Part shown: positions 18,692-29,143 of the stretch, one piece after another
Position numbering within the stretch: position 1 is the first letter of the stretch
Layout of the letters: every line of letters starts with the position of its first letter
Assembly: GCF_002909235.1 (NCBI RefSeq)
Contig: NZ_PHQQ01000018.1
Location: 1 to 64,000, forward strand
Source: Arenibacter catalasegens
Lineage (GTDB): Bacteria; Bacteroidota; Bacteroidia; Flavobacteriales; Flavobacteriaceae
Length of the DNA: 64,000 bases
Reading direction: 5' to 3'
Made by a program: the position numbers and the translations under genes
The notes under the pieces: model-generated
Told to the model about the DNA's origin: nothing
What the model saw: only the letters and a program-made list of their open reading frames with translations
Databases searched by the model: none

Positions 18692-20551
18692 ATGAATTTG
18701 AAACTATTCAGAAAGGGAATAATTGATGTTAGCCAAGGGGATATTCCCCAAATACATACCCATAATTCCCTAAAATTTGGTTTACGATTAGGGTTGTTAT
18801 TTTTGTTTACCTCCTCTTTGGCTTTAAATGCCCAAAGTTTGGTAAAGAAAAAACCCAATGTAATCATTGTTATTACCGATGACCAGGGGATGGGGGATTT
18901 AGGTTGTTACGGAAATCCTTACATAAAAACTCCCAATATTGATGAGTTTTATAAGGAGTCGGTCCGATTTACCAACTTTCATGTATCCACCACCTGTGCC
19001 CCCACCCGTGGGGCCATCATGACCGGAAGACATACCAATAGGATAAATGTATTTCACACTATAACTGGCCGGTCCCTGCTTTTTGAGGATGAGGTAATTT
19101 TACCGCAAGTATTGGCTCAAAATGGATACACAAATGGTATGTTCGGAAAATGGCATTTAGGTGATAATTATCCGTACCGTCCGGAAGATAGGGGGTTTCA
19201 TGAAGTTGTTCGACATGGTGGTGGTGGAATCACCCAAGGCCCGGATTATTGGGGGAACGATTATTTTGACGATACCTACTGGCACAATGGACAAACTCAA
19301 AAATACAAGGGTTACTGTACAGACGTCTTCTTTTCCGAAGCCATGGATTTTATAGAAGAAAACAAGAACGACCCTTTTTTCTGTTATATCGCTACCAACG
19401 CGCCACATGGACCATTGAATCTCCCAAAGGAATACTTGGATATGTATAAGAATGTCAAGGGCCTTGAGGAGCAGTATCAACGGTTTTACGGGATGATAAC
19501 CAATATCGACGACAATTTTAAGTTGTTGCAAAAGAAATTGGACGAATTGAAGATAGCGGACAATACCATTTTGATCTTTATGACAGATAATGGTACCGCA
19601 GGAGGGAACAAGGTTTACGATGCAGGATTAAGGGGTTCAAAAGGAAGTGAATATGAAGGTGGCCATAGAGTGCCCCTCTTTATACGCTGGCCAGATGGTC
19701 AACTTACCGGTGGTAAGGACATAGACAAATTGGCCGCAGCCTATGATTTGCTGCCAACTTTTGTAGACGTATTGGGACTGGATTTTAATCCTGTGAAACC
19801 TTTGGATGGAACAAGTCTAAAACCCTTGCTTTATGGCAATGACGAAAACTGGGCCAGTAGAACACTGTATATAGATACCCAAAGACTGCAAAACTTGGTC
19901 AAATACAGAAAATACTCTGTGATGGATGACAATTGGAGGTTTGTAAACGGAACTGAACTATATAATATGAACAATGATCGGAGTCAGACTAAAAATGTTA
20001 TCGATCAACATCCCGAAGTAGTTGAAAAACTGGCCTTGGGTTATGAAAAATGGTGGCAATCCTTTATGGATGAAGGTGTTAATGAAAAATATGCCTATAT
20101 AAAAGTGGGATCTCCACAAGAAAACCCTAGTCGTATTTCTGCACACGATATGCTTACAGGAAAATTTAATGGCATGTGGCATCAATACGGGGCCGCAAGT
20201 GCAGTCCAGGCTACCGGAAGATGGAAAGTGCAATTCGTAGAAGATGGGGAATATAAAATTAGCCTCTGCCGATTTCCAAGGGAAAGCGGATTGGCAATTA
20301 ACGCAACTTTCCCGGCACAGAAAAAAATAGTGGAGCTGGATAGGACTATGCCGGCCAGCGTAAAATCAGATTTTGAAAGTGCTTATTTGTATGTTGCCGA
20401 CTTGGAGAAATTGGAGAAAATTGAAAACGGGCAGAAAGAAGTAACCTTTACTGGTAAGATTCCGGCGGGTAAATACGATATGGAAGCGCAACTTATAGAT
20501 AAAGACAACAAAGTACATCCTGCGTATTATGTCTATATAGAGAAATTGTAA
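18692..20551 (+). CDS. Sulfatase (S1 family), FGly type
   Basis: This 619-residue secreted type I sulfatase hydrolyses sulfate esters on the glycan. The formylglycine motif is C102-A-P-T-R, preceded by metal-binding ITDDQG (62-66) and followed by GKWHLG and TDNGTAGG. The N-terminus has about 28 residues before the hydrophobic segment LGLLFLFTSSLALNAQ, so export relies on a long signal sequence. The C-terminal 150 residues form an extra domain with an arylsulfatase-A-like layout. It follows susD after 130 bases. The position of the sulfate removed cannot be told from sequence. Confidence 0.92.
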   Translation: MNLKLFRKGIIDVSQGDIPQIHTHNSLKFGLRLGLLFLFTSSLALNAQSLVKKKPNVIIVITDDQGMGDLGCYGNPYIKTPNIDEFYKESVRFTNFHVSTTCAPTRGAIMTGRHTNRINVFHTITGRSLLFEDEVILPQVLAQNGYTNGMFGKWHLGDNYPYRPEDRGFHEVVRHGGGGITQGPDYWGNDYFDDTYWHNGQTQKYKGYCTDVFFSEAMDFIEENKNDPFFCYIATNAPHGPLNLPKEYLDMYKNVKGLEEQYQRFYGMITNIDDNFKLLQKKLDELKIADNTILIFMTDNGTAGGNKVYDAGLRGSKGSEYEGGHRVPLFIRWPDGQLTGGKDIDKLAAAYDLLPTFVDVLGLDFNPVKPLDGTSLKPLLYGNDENWASRTLYIDTQRLQNLVKYRKYSVMDDNWRFVNGTELYNMNNDRSQTKNVIDQHPEVVEKLALGYEKWWQSFMDEGVNEKYAYIKVGSPQENPSRISAHDMLTGKFNGMWHQYGAASAVQATGRWKVQFVEDGEYKISLCRFPRESGLAINATFPAQKKIVELDRTMPASVKSDFESAYLYVADLEKLEKIENGQKEVTFTGKIPAGKYDMEAQLIDKDNKVHPAYYVYIEKL

Positions 20552-20612
20552 AAGGGAATTTATATTGGGTAAACCTTGATTGTAATCGATGTTTTCCATT
20601 AGTCAAAAGTTA

Positions 20613-20645
20613 TTGTGGCACCCTCATTGTCTTGGGTGCCTCAAT
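20613..20645. other. Stem-loop between sulfatase and fucosidase genes
   Basis: ATTG-T-GGCACCC and GGGTGCC-T-CAAT form a strong stem around a 10-base loop. No T-run follows, so it is not a typical terminator. In a polycistronic PUL transcript it could block exonucleases or tune expression of downstream genes. Confidence 0.4.
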
Positions 20646-20857
20646 CTCAAATCACAGGAATTAACACTTCAGAACCAAAAATTTTTACACAGGATATTAC
20701 CGTTCGTTGCTTTCACGTATTAAAGAAAAAGGAACAACTTGATCTATGGTCAAATTTGTTTTCTATGGATTGGTATGGCTAAGTTCAAAAAAATAATCCT
20801 TGACATGATAGGCCTTGGTAACCTGCATTATTATAAATATTACCATCTATTATTAAA

Positions 20858-22642
20858 ATGAAAAAAATTGTATTTGTACTAAGTTTGGTGGCTTCACACC
20901 TTATACATGCACAGCATGACAAAACCAAATCAATGGACGAAATGTGGGGCGAACAGAATACACTGGGCGCAGATGCCCCCGCTTCCCGAACAGCCCTATT
21001 TGATGATGGCAATTATGCCATGTTTATCCATTGGGGTATTTACTCCAACATTGCCAACAAATGGAAAGATAGCACCTATTATGGGATTAGCGAATGGATC
21101 ATGAATCCTAGAAGGGCCAATATTCCAGTTGACGAATATATGGCGGAGGCAAAAAACTTCGATCCAGTAAATTTTGATGCCAAGGCAATTGCCCAATTGG
21201 CTAAAGATGCCGGAATGAAATATATTGTCGTTACCAGTAAACACCATGATGGTTTTGCCATGTACGACTCCAAAAGCAATGATTTCAATATTGTAAAGGC
21301 CACTCCCTTTGCCAGAGACCCTATGAAAGAACTGGCAAGAGCCTGTAAAGAACTTGGGCTTGGATTTGGATTTTACTATTCGCACAATCAGGACTGGACC
21401 TTTCCGGGGGGTAATGGCGGTCCCAAGGTCAATAAAAAAGGCAAAGAGGTGGACTTCGACTATTATTTCAAAAATAAGTGCCTTCCCCAGGTTAAGGAAA
21501 TAGTTACGGAATATGGGGATATTGCCATGGTTTGGTTTGATACTCCGGGTAATATGGAGAAGAAATATGTAGCAGAATTGGTCGATGTGGTGCGCAAGCA
21601 TCAACCCAATGCTATGATTTCTGGTAGGGCAGGCCACGGATTAGGAGATTATAAATCCTTGGGCGATATGAATATTCCCGTTAAAAATATTGGGGGTCTA
21701 TGGGAAACGGTAGATGTTACCAATGACTCTTGGGGATATGCCTGGTACGATCATAATTGGAAGAGCCCTAAACGCATTTTGAAGAGTATAATCTCTACAC
21801 TGGCCCGGGGGGGCACCTATATGTTGAATGTTGGGCCCGCACCTGATGGCAGTATTCCGTCAGAGGCGCAGGAATCGTTAAGAGCTTCGGGAGAGTGGAT
21901 CGGTAGATATCCTCAGGTAATTTATAAGACTGCTGCTTCGCCATGGGGGCGAAAGTTGCCCTGGGGAGATGTTACCATATCTTCCAACGGCAAATTGAAC
22001 CTCTGCGTTTATGAATGGCCTATAGATGGTAAATTGTGGCTTCCTGGCCTAAAGAATAATATTACCTCCGCAAAGCTTTGGGTAAACGGAGAACAGCTAA
22101 AATTGGAGACCAGCAGGGATGGGGATTGGGCCGCATTAATTCTTCCGGCCAAACGTCCAGAAAGCTTGATTTCCATTATAGAGGTTGAGGTAGATGGCCG
22201 TCCTGAGGTAGATACCAGCTCCAGTCTAGACCCCATTTTTGCAACGGTACTTCCTGTGGATTTCGCCACAGCGGAAGGTGCTGCCATCACAGAAAAAAGG
22301 TGGATGGAAAAATTTGGGGAGTGGAAGCATATTGAACAAGCCCAAGATTGGACAGATAAGGGTAAAGTGACTTGGAAGGTAGTGGTGAAAGAGCCCGGTT
22401 ACTACCAAATAGAACTCAATTATGCAGGATCTGGCCGCTTGGTATGGAATATTACTTCGGACGAGGGAAATGTTGTTCAGAACCAGCAAAACTCTTCAGA
22501 GGTCTACAATTATTATGAAATGGGACTTTTGAAATTTGAAAAGGCTGGAGAGCATACCATAACCGTGTCTTTGGTAGATGGAAATAGGAAAGGTGCCAGT
22601 CTCAAAGAAATACGATTGACTCCTGAGGGAAGTATGGAATAA
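20858..22642 (+). CDS. Alpha-L-fucosidase, GH29
   Basis: This 594-residue secreted enzyme removes alpha-linked L-fucose with a retaining mechanism. It has a signal peptide (about 1-18) and a TIM barrel with the family landmarks FIHWGIYS (56-63), SKHHDGFAMY (127-136) and the nucleophile Asp228 in VWFDTPG. GGTYMLNVGP and DGSIP follow near residues 315-330. The last 150 residues form beta-sandwich domains that may bind carbohydrate. Its position between sulfatase and esterase genes points to a sulfated fucose-containing substrate. Confidence 0.93.
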   Translation: MKKIVFVLSLVASHLIHAQHDKTKSMDEMWGEQNTLGADAPASRTALFDDGNYAMFIHWGIYSNIANKWKDSTYYGISEWIMNPRRANIPVDEYMAEAKNFDPVNFDAKAIAQLAKDAGMKYIVVTSKHHDGFAMYDSKSNDFNIVKATPFARDPMKELARACKELGLGFGFYYSHNQDWTFPGGNGGPKVNKKGKEVDFDYYFKNKCLPQVKEIVTEYGDIAMVWFDTPGNMEKKYVAELVDVVRKHQPNAMISGRAGHGLGDYKSLGDMNIPVKNIGGLWETVDVTNDSWGYAWYDHNWKSPKRILKSIISTLARGGTYMLNVGPAPDGSIPSEAQESLRASGEWIGRYPQVIYKTAASPWGRKLPWGDVTISSNGKLNLCVYEWPIDGKLWLPGLKNNITSAKLWVNGEQLKLETSRDGDWAALILPAKRPESLISIIEVEVDGRPEVDTSSSLDPIFATVLPVDFATAEGAAITEKRWMEKFGEWKHIEQAQDWTDKGKVTWKVVVKEPGYYQIELNYAGSGRLVWNITSDEGNVVQNQQNSSEVYNYYEMGLLKFEKAGEHTITVSLVDGNRKGASLKEIRLTPEGSME

Positions 22643-22660
22643 AACCAATAATTTAGTAGA

Positions 22661-24199
22661 ATGACGAAAAAGCCATACATCTTAGTACAACTTGTTTTTC
22701 TATTATTTTCTATATCAATTGCACGTTCGCAGGAATTAGAACCATCCAGTTTATTCTGCAATAACATGGTATTGCAGCGTGGCACGGAGGTCCCTGTATG
22801 GGGAGTTGCAGCGCCAAAGGAAAGGATAACGGTAAAATTTGCCGGTCAGACCTCCTCAACAAAAGCAGGGAAAGATGGTAAATGGATGGTTGAATTAGGT
22901 CCCTTGCAAGGTTCGAAAATTCCTCGGGAAATGACTATTAGTGGAAATACGGAAATAGTTTTGTCCAATGTGGTAGTGGGTGAAGTTTGGGTATGCTCTG
23001 GACAGTCAAACATGCAATTTTCTGTAGACAATGTTCTTGAAACAAAAGCACTGTTGGCTTCTTCAAAAAACATTAGAAGTTTTGAGGTGAAGAGAACCGT
23101 TTCCTACAAAGAAGAAGACAATGTTATTGGAAAATGGGCAGATGTACCCCCAACAAGTGCAGTTGCATTTGGTTTTGCATACTTTCTTGAAAAAGCTGAA
23201 GACATTCCTATTGGAATAATACATGCCTCTTGGGGAAGTTCTTCCCTTGAAGCATGGATGCCTCGGGACATGGGTAAAGAGTTGCCTTATTTTAAAGATA
23301 TTATGGAGGCTTTTGATGCCGATACGGTAACTAGAGCTAAAATCATCTCATCAATTTCTTCTCCTAACGGCTGGTCTAACGAAGAGGATATTTTTATGCG
23401 TAGGCAACCCAATATTCTTTATAATGCCATGATGAAGCCATTGGCTCCTTATGCCTGTAGAGGCTTGGTTTGGTACCAAGGGGAACGGAATACGCGTTAC
23501 TTTTTCGGGGTACCAGAAGTAACAGAGGACAATTGGTACCACAGGGTTATAGGAATGCACGAATATGGAGATGTTCTTAAATCATGGATCAAGCGTTATA
23601 GAAAAGAATGGAAAAATAATAAGATGCACTTCTCCATAGTAATGCTTCCAGGTTATGGTAAAGGCACTAACAACAACCCGGATATCGACCCTAAAAGTCC
23701 TACCGCCATGTCTTGGGCATGGATGCGTGAATCGCAATTAAAAGTATTGGATCTTCCTAATACCAATGTTGTCAACACCATTGATCTTGGCGATGAAAAA
23801 AACGTGCATCCCAAGGACAAGCTCCCTATTGGAATTAGATTGGCACTACTCGCTGAAAAACATACCCTTAATAAGGATGTGGTTTCAGAAGGCCCCATTC
23901 TAAAGGTTGTTAAGGCACAAAATAATACACTGATAATTCATTTTAAGAATGCACAAGGTTTGAAAACTATCGATGGAAAAGCACCTCTAGACTTTTGGAT
24001 TGCAGATGAATTATTGCACTGGCAAGTGGCGGATTCAAAGTTGGATGGAGAAACAGTAGTGCTGTACAATGATAAAATTAAGAAGCCCATATATGTGCGA
24101 TATGCCTTTGCTGGAAAACCTGACGTAAACTTGGTCAATGGCGCAGACTTGCCGGCATATCCCTTTAGAACGGATAATGATGTTCCTAAGGATGATTAA
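22661..24199 (+). CDS. SGNH sialate-O-acetylesterase-like carbohydrate esterase
   Basis: This 512-residue secreted esterase probably removes acetyl groups from the polysaccharide. Block I is GQSNM with nucleophile Ser116, and the C-terminal dyad is likely Asp378/His383 or a nearby pair in LGDEKNVHP. The usual WYQGESN motif reads WYQGERN. A beta-sandwich precedes the SGNH fold. It starts 18 bases after the fucosidase gene, so they form one operon. Such proteins are often annotated sialate O-acetylesterase, but in PULs they act on many acetylated sugars (CE20 and relatives). Confidence 0.85.
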   Translation: MTKKPYILVQLVFLLFSISIARSQELEPSSLFCNNMVLQRGTEVPVWGVAAPKERITVKFAGQTSSTKAGKDGKWMVELGPLQGSKIPREMTISGNTEIVLSNVVVGEVWVCSGQSNMQFSVDNVLETKALLASSKNIRSFEVKRTVSYKEEDNVIGKWADVPPTSAVAFGFAYFLEKAEDIPIGIIHASWGSSSLEAWMPRDMGKELPYFKDIMEAFDADTVTRAKIISSISSPNGWSNEEDIFMRRQPNILYNAMMKPLAPYACRGLVWYQGERNTRYFFGVPEVTEDNWYHRVIGMHEYGDVLKSWIKRYRKEWKNNKMHFSIVMLPGYGKGTNNNPDIDPKSPTAMSWAWMRESQLKVLDLPNTNVVNTIDLGDEKNVHPKDKLPIGIRLALLAEKHTLNKDVVSEGPILKVVKAQNNTLIIHFKNAQGLKTIDGKAPLDFWIADELLHWQVADSKLDGETVVLYNDKIKKPIYVRYAFAGKPDVNLVNGADLPAYPFRTDNDVPKDD

Positions 24200-24347
24200 A
24201 TTTAAATTGGAATTTTGCTTTTGGTTGCAAAAACGATAACTGTTATAAGCTTACAATCAAAAAAGAACAAAAAATAGTAGATTTGAGTTTTGGCCAAGGA
24301 TGAAAATAGGTGAAGTTAGGATAGATAAATATCATTATAAAGATAAT

Positions 24348-25847
24348 ATGGGCAAATTAAAAAAAGTTAGTTTAAAGGCGGGCTGGTTTATTCTTCAGTT
24401 ATTTCTAATAGCGATACCAGTGAATGCTCAAGATGCACCCGATCCTTACGCCGAAACTGCAAACAATAGCATTAAAAAAGAAATTGACCCAATAATAATC
24501 AAGGGGGATGAGATTAACTTGCTTTCAGGTGGTCTCGCCGAAAAAGGTTCCAATTTAAAAACTACGGATCTAAATTTTATGTTCCAATGGATTGAGTCCG
24601 AGGCTGCGGGGCCATACATCATAAAATGGAATTTGGAATCATCCAAAGAGGAAAGTTATGATGTCGTTGCTAGAATCCTTGGCGAAAATGTAGAGGGAAT
24701 ATTATCCTGCAATGGACAAAGTCATAAGTTTTCCTTCAATGAAAAAGAGTGGTCCGAAATTAATCTTGGGACTGTTAAATTAAAAAAAGGACTCAATAGG
24801 CTGCAGTTGGAAATAGAATCGGATAAAGTGTTTAAACTATCTGCGTTGGAATTAATTGAACCTACTTATGGCAGGGAAATAGATCAAGAAGCTCTCAAAT
24901 TGAGGCAAAAAGCAGACTGGTTCAAAGGTTCCGGTTACGGCTTAATGTTTCAGTGGACCAATAGGGCAACTCCGGAAAAAGGTGATACGATCAGGGCATG
25001 GGAAGATAAAGTCAATGATTTTGATGTTGAAGAATTTGTGAATATGGTGGAGGAATCCGGGGCGGAATATGTCATCTGGTCAATGACGTGGGGGCAACAG
25101 TATATTTCCGCACCTATTGCATCCTTGGATAAGGTATTAAAAGGACGAACAACTAAACGGGATCTTTTGGGCGAAATGGCGGATCGACTTTATGCAAAAG
25201 GAATCAAATTAATATTCTACTATCATTATGGCTATGATTGCTATCATTCAATAGACGCTACTTGGATGGAGGCGTCAGGGGGCTATAAGGCCGATAAAAC
25301 GGAATTGTACGGCAACATTAAGAACATCGTGGCGGAGGTTGGTAATAGATATGGGAACAAATTGGACGGATGGTTTTTTGATGGGGCACAACGCTATTAC
25401 GACACACATTTTGATGGCAGTTTCGGAGGTGTTTCCACAGCGAATTTTAGGGAGATAAGTAGCGCCGCCAAAACAAATAACGCTCAACGGATAATTGCCT
25501 ATAATTCTTGGATTTTGCCCATGGTAACGGAATATCAGGATTATTATGCCGGAGAGGGTCTAAAACAATTTGCTGGACTTGAGGACGGTGTATTTCCTGA
25601 AGGAAATTATAAGGGCTTACAGGCACATACCTGTTTCACTTTAGAAAAAAGATGGGGACACATCGATAAGAATACCACCATTGCCAGCCCGGGCCATTCA
25701 CTTGAGGAACTTATTGGCAGAATTGAACATGCGCAAAAAAATCGATATCCACTTTCCATAAATCTTGAAATGTATGAGGACGGTTCGGTTTCGCCAGAGT
25801 CAAGGGCATTATTGCGAAAAGTTCGTCAGGGTATACGTGGGAAATAG
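24348..25847 (+). CDS. GH29-like putative glycoside hydrolase
   Basis: This protein of about 499 residues has an N-terminal signal (ending VNAQ near residue 28), a beta-sandwich (about 35-180) and a TIM-barrel-like domain. The barrel segment LDGWFFDGAQRYYD places an acidic residue (Asp345) where GH29 fucosidases have their nucleophile, and YHYGYDCYH and SMTWGQQY recall the same clan. Overall similarity to GH29 is weak. I start it at ATG 24348 rather than 24300 because this gives a clean signal peptide. Neighbours are a fucosidase-esterase pair and two sulfatases, so a fucosidase or galactosidase role is plausible but not established. Confidence 0.6.
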   Translation: MGKLKKVSLKAGWFILQLFLIAIPVNAQDAPDPYAETANNSIKKEIDPIIIKGDEINLLSGGLAEKGSNLKTTDLNFMFQWIESEAAGPYIIKWNLESSKEESYDVVARILGENVEGILSCNGQSHKFSFNEKEWSEINLGTVKLKKGLNRLQLEIESDKVFKLSALELIEPTYGREIDQEALKLRQKADWFKGSGYGLMFQWTNRATPEKGDTIRAWEDKVNDFDVEEFVNMVEESGAEYVIWSMTWGQQYISAPIASLDKVLKGRTTKRDLLGEMADRLYAKGIKLIFYYHYGYDCYHSIDATWMEASGGYKADKTELYGNIKNIVAEVGNRYGNKLDGWFFDGAQRYYDTHFDGSFGGVSTANFREISSAAKTNNAQRIIAYNSWILPMVTEYQDYYAGEGLKQFAGLEDGVFPEGNYKGLQAHTCFTLEKRWGHIDKNTTIASPGHSLEELIGRIEHAQKNRYPLSINLEMYEDGSVSPESRALLRKVRQGIRGK

Positions 25848-25875
25848 ATTTATAAAAATTAATTTAAAGGAAATC

Positions 25876-27459
25876 ATGCATTTATTCAAAAAGGGCCTTA
25901 GTGTTTTATTGCTATTATTTTCAATAACAACTGGGGCGCAAAATTTACAGAAACCAAATATAATCATCATTTACACCGATGACCAAGGTTATGGTGATGT
26001 TGGAGCACTAAATCCGGAGGCTAAATTTAGGACCCCAAATATGGATAAATTGGCCAATGAGGGAGTCATTTTTACGGACGGCCATAGTAGTGATGCAGTC
26101 TGCACCCCCTCTAGATATTCCTTGTTAACAGGGCGATACAGTTGGAGGACATCTCTAAAAAAAGGGGTTCTTGGTGCGGATGGCCCCTGTTTGATAGAAA
26201 AGGATAGGATGACCATTGCCTCCTTACTGAGGGATAATGGCTATAATACCGCTATGGTAGGGAAATGGCATCTACAAATGGAGTTTGAAGGAAGTTTGGG
26301 CAAGGATCGTGACTGGTCAAAACCCTTTACCGATGGTCCTATTGAGAAGGGGTTTGACTATTTTTTCGGGATTCCCGCTTCCATGAATTATGGTATTCTT
26401 ACCTATTTGGAAAATGATAGGGTTTTGGATCCTCCAGTGTTATGGATTAAAAAGAAAGATGATGAAAAGGCAAGGTCTTACGGGAACCGGATAAACCCGG
26501 CAGCCTACAGAATGACACCCCCATATGAAAAAGAGGGAGGTAAAGGCTGGGTAGAAGCAGCACCATCTTTTAATGATGAGTTGGTACTTGAAACTCTGGC
26601 CAACAAGGCAGTGGAGTATATTGATGAATCTTCCAAGGATGCAAAAAATGGCAAGCCTTTCTTTTTGTACTTGCCATTGACAAGTCCACATTTGCCACAT
26701 AGTACTCACCCCGATTTTCAAGGTCGTAGCAACTGTGGTAATTATGGAGATTTTATGGAAGAAACAGATCATAGGGTGGGACAAGTACTGAATGCCTTGA
26801 AAGCTAATGGTATTGAAGACAATACTTTAGTGATTTTTTCTTCGGATAATGGCGCGGAAACCAATTACGTTATTCAACGGGATGACTATAACCATTTTAG
26901 CAGTCTAAATTTTAAGGGTGGCAAACGCGACATTTATGAAGGGGGTCATCGGGTACCTTTCTTAATGCGTTGGCCAAATGCAATAAAGGCAGGGACAAAG
27001 GTAGATGTCCCTGTATGTCAGACCGATTATCTTGCGACTATTGCCGATATCATTGGAGTAAAGCTGCCGGATAATGCAGGTGAGGATAGTTATAGCCTGT
27101 TGCCGATTTTAAAAGGGGAGACCTACAATAAAAAAATTAGAGGGCCGGTAATCCATCATTCCGTAACGGGTGACTTTGCCATACGCGATGGGAAATGGAA
27201 ATTGAACATGCTGCGTGGTTCAGGGGGTTCCTTGGAACCTAGATTTATTCAACCCAAAGTTGGGGAAGCGGTATTTGAGCTTTATAATATGGAGGAAGAC
27301 CCTGGTGAAACCACCAACCTTTATTTTGAACATCCTGATGTGGTGAAAAGACTAAGAAAAAATATAATAAAGATCATTAAGGACGGTAGAACAACAGCCG
27401 GGAAACCTCAGGCTTATGTAAAAGAGAATTGGGAGTTGCCCAATTGGATCAAATCGTAG
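25876..27459 (+). CDS. Sulfatase (S1 family), FGly type
   Basis: This 527-residue secreted arylsulfatase-A-like enzyme has a signal peptide ending TTGAQ. It has metal-binding YTDDQGYGD (33-41), the formylglycine motif C76-T-P-S-R followed by YSLLTGRYSWR, and FSSDNGAETN later in the chain. The start at 25876 gives a proper signal sequence; a longer frame from 25765 would overlap the upstream gene. It is separated from the GH29-like gene by 28 bases. It would desulfate the oligosaccharide before or after fucose removal. Confidence 0.92.
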   Translation: MHLFKKGLSVLLLLFSITTGAQNLQKPNIIIIYTDDQGYGDVGALNPEAKFRTPNMDKLANEGVIFTDGHSSDAVCTPSRYSLLTGRYSWRTSLKKGVLGADGPCLIEKDRMTIASLLRDNGYNTAMVGKWHLQMEFEGSLGKDRDWSKPFTDGPIEKGFDYFFGIPASMNYGILTYLENDRVLDPPVLWIKKKDDEKARSYGNRINPAAYRMTPPYEKEGGKGWVEAAPSFNDELVLETLANKAVEYIDESSKDAKNGKPFFLYLPLTSPHLPHSTHPDFQGRSNCGNYGDFMEETDHRVGQVLNALKANGIEDNTLVIFSSDNGAETNYVIQRDDYNHFSSLNFKGGKRDIYEGGHRVPFLMRWPNAIKAGTKVDVPVCQTDYLATIADIIGVKLPDNAGEDSYSLLPILKGETYNKKIRGPVIHHSVTGDFAIRDGKWKLNMLRGSGGSLEPRFIQPKVGEAVFELYNMEEDPGETTNLYFEHPDVVKRLRKNIIKIIKDGRTTAGKPQAYVKENWELPNWIKS

Positions 27460-27630
27460 GTCTAATCCCAACGAAATGTAGCAATAATTCAATTCCCTCC
27501 TTATTGATCGAAATGAGCAAAAGAAAGGGCGAACTGAGAAATCCTATTTTAAGCGCAACCCTTAGGTTTGCTATATGCCTAATTTCCTTTTACCCATTTA
27601 TAACCCATGCTTAAAAATAAAAATTAAGAA

Positions 27631-29040
27631 ATGAAAATAAGATCTATAATCTTGTTCATTAGTTCCCTACTGCTCCTATCATGTGGTGGCAAACAAGAAG
27701 CTAAAAAGGAGGTAGTTTCCAAGGAAGAAACCCCACCTAATATCATATTCATTTTCGCTGATGATTGGGGCTATGGCGATTTGGGAATTCACGGAAGCAG
27801 CTTTTGCAAGACACCTAATCTAGATAAAATGGCGGCCGAAGGTATCGATTTTCAGAACTTCTCTGTTGTAAATCCTGTTTGTTCCCCAAGCAGGGTGGCT
27901 GTAATGACAGGTCAATACCCTGCACGACAAAGTGTTCATGGGCATTTTGCTTCCGTAGAATCACATATTCAAAGAAATATGCCGGATTGGTTGAATCCCC
28001 AGGCTCCCTTACTTCCCAAAATGTTAAAGGAAGCTGGATATTCCACGGCCCATTTTGGTAAATGGCATTTGTCCAATACCCATGTTGAAGATGCACCTTC
28101 TCCCTTGGAGTATGGATACGATGAGTATGGCGCATTTAATTTACCGAGCAACTTACATCAAATGCAGGCCGATTCTACTATATATAAAACTATTGATTTT
28201 GTGAAGCGCAATAAGGATAAGCCATTTTTTGTAAATGCCTGGATCCATGCAACGCATACTCCGCATTACCCTAAGGAGGAGTACATGCAACAATTTGCAC
28301 ATTTAGATGAACAGGAACAGGTTTATGCCGCTGTTGTGGCCGAGTATGATGCGCGTATTGGAAAACTGTTTGCCGCTCTAAAAACTTTGGGAATCGATGA
28401 GAATACTTTGGTTGTCTTCTCTTCTGATAATGGGCCCGAAATAACTGGTAAAAATAAAATAACGGAGGATAATTCTACAGGACCAGGTTTGGGAACTTAT
28501 TATTCGGTAGGGGAAACTGGTGGACTAAAAGGTCGTAAGCGTTCCCTTTTTGCAGGCGGTGTGCGTATACCGTTTGTGGTGCGCTGGCCCGGTAAAGTGC
28601 CAGCTGGAAGGATTGATAATACTACCGAAATGGCCACCATAGATTTACTGCCAACATTTTTGAATCTGGCAGGGGCAAGCTATACAGAGAATTACCAACC
28701 TGATGGCGAGAGTATAGTATCTGCTATTATGGGTAACGCTTTTAACCGACAAAAACCTATCTTTTGGGACTGGCGTTTTTCCAATGACCGAACAGATTTT
28801 TGGCCAAGTGCCGCTGTGCAAGAAGATAACTGGAAGCTATTGACGAATGATAAATTAGAAAGGACAGAACTATATAATATTGGTTTGGATTGGGCGGAGC
28901 AGAAGGATGTGTCTGCTGAAAATCCTGAAAAACTTAAGGAATTAAAGGGAAAGCTAAAAACTTTTAAAGAAACCCTACCTAAATCGGCCCCAGAAAATAG
29001 TTTTTCAAAAGCAAGAACGCCCCTTAATCCTATAGAATAG
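27631..29040 (+). CDS. Sulfatase lipoprotein (S1 family), FGly type
   Basis: This 469-residue sulfatase carries a lipobox LLLLSC18 and so is membrane-anchored. FADDWGYGDLG (42-52), the formylglycine motif C84-S-P-S-R, GKWHLSN and FSSDNGPE mark the active site. The lipid anchor suggests a periplasmic or surface place distinct from the two soluble sulfatases of this operon. It is the last plus-strand gene of this block and converges with the DUF6250 gene. Confidence 0.92.
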   Translation: MKIRSIILFISSLLLLSCGGKQEAKKEVVSKEETPPNIIFIFADDWGYGDLGIHGSSFCKTPNLDKMAAEGIDFQNFSVVNPVCSPSRVAVMTGQYPARQSVHGHFASVESHIQRNMPDWLNPQAPLLPKMLKEAGYSTAHFGKWHLSNTHVEDAPSPLEYGYDEYGAFNLPSNLHQMQADSTIYKTIDFVKRNKDKPFFVNAWIHATHTPHYPKEEYMQQFAHLDEQEQVYAAVVAEYDARIGKLFAALKTLGIDENTLVVFSSDNGPEITGKNKITEDNSTGPGLGTYYSVGETGGLKGRKRSLFAGGVRIPFVVRWPGKVPAGRIDNTTEMATIDLLPTFLNLAGASYTENYQPDGESIVSAIMGNAFNRQKPIFWDWRFSNDRTDFWPSAAVQEDNWKLLTNDKLERTELYNIGLDWAEQKDVSAENPEKLKELKGKLKTFKETLPKSAPENSFSKARTPLNPIE

Positions 29041-29143
29041 ATGAGGATTACCAATCACGGAAGAAGACAAGACATTTTAAAAAGTGATGGGCTGAATTTA
29101 CACCAAGGATTTTTCGTTATGATATTTTTTCGGGGATCAGGTC

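Noticed and set aside
20996-21637. Long antisense frame of 213 codons within the fucosidase gene
   Set aside because: It is fully opposite a well-supported GH29 gene, and its composition reflects the codon pattern of that gene.
27429-27614. Small plus-strand frame between two sulfatase genes
   Set aside because: It begins inside the end of the upstream sulfatase in another frame and has no good start context or known motif.
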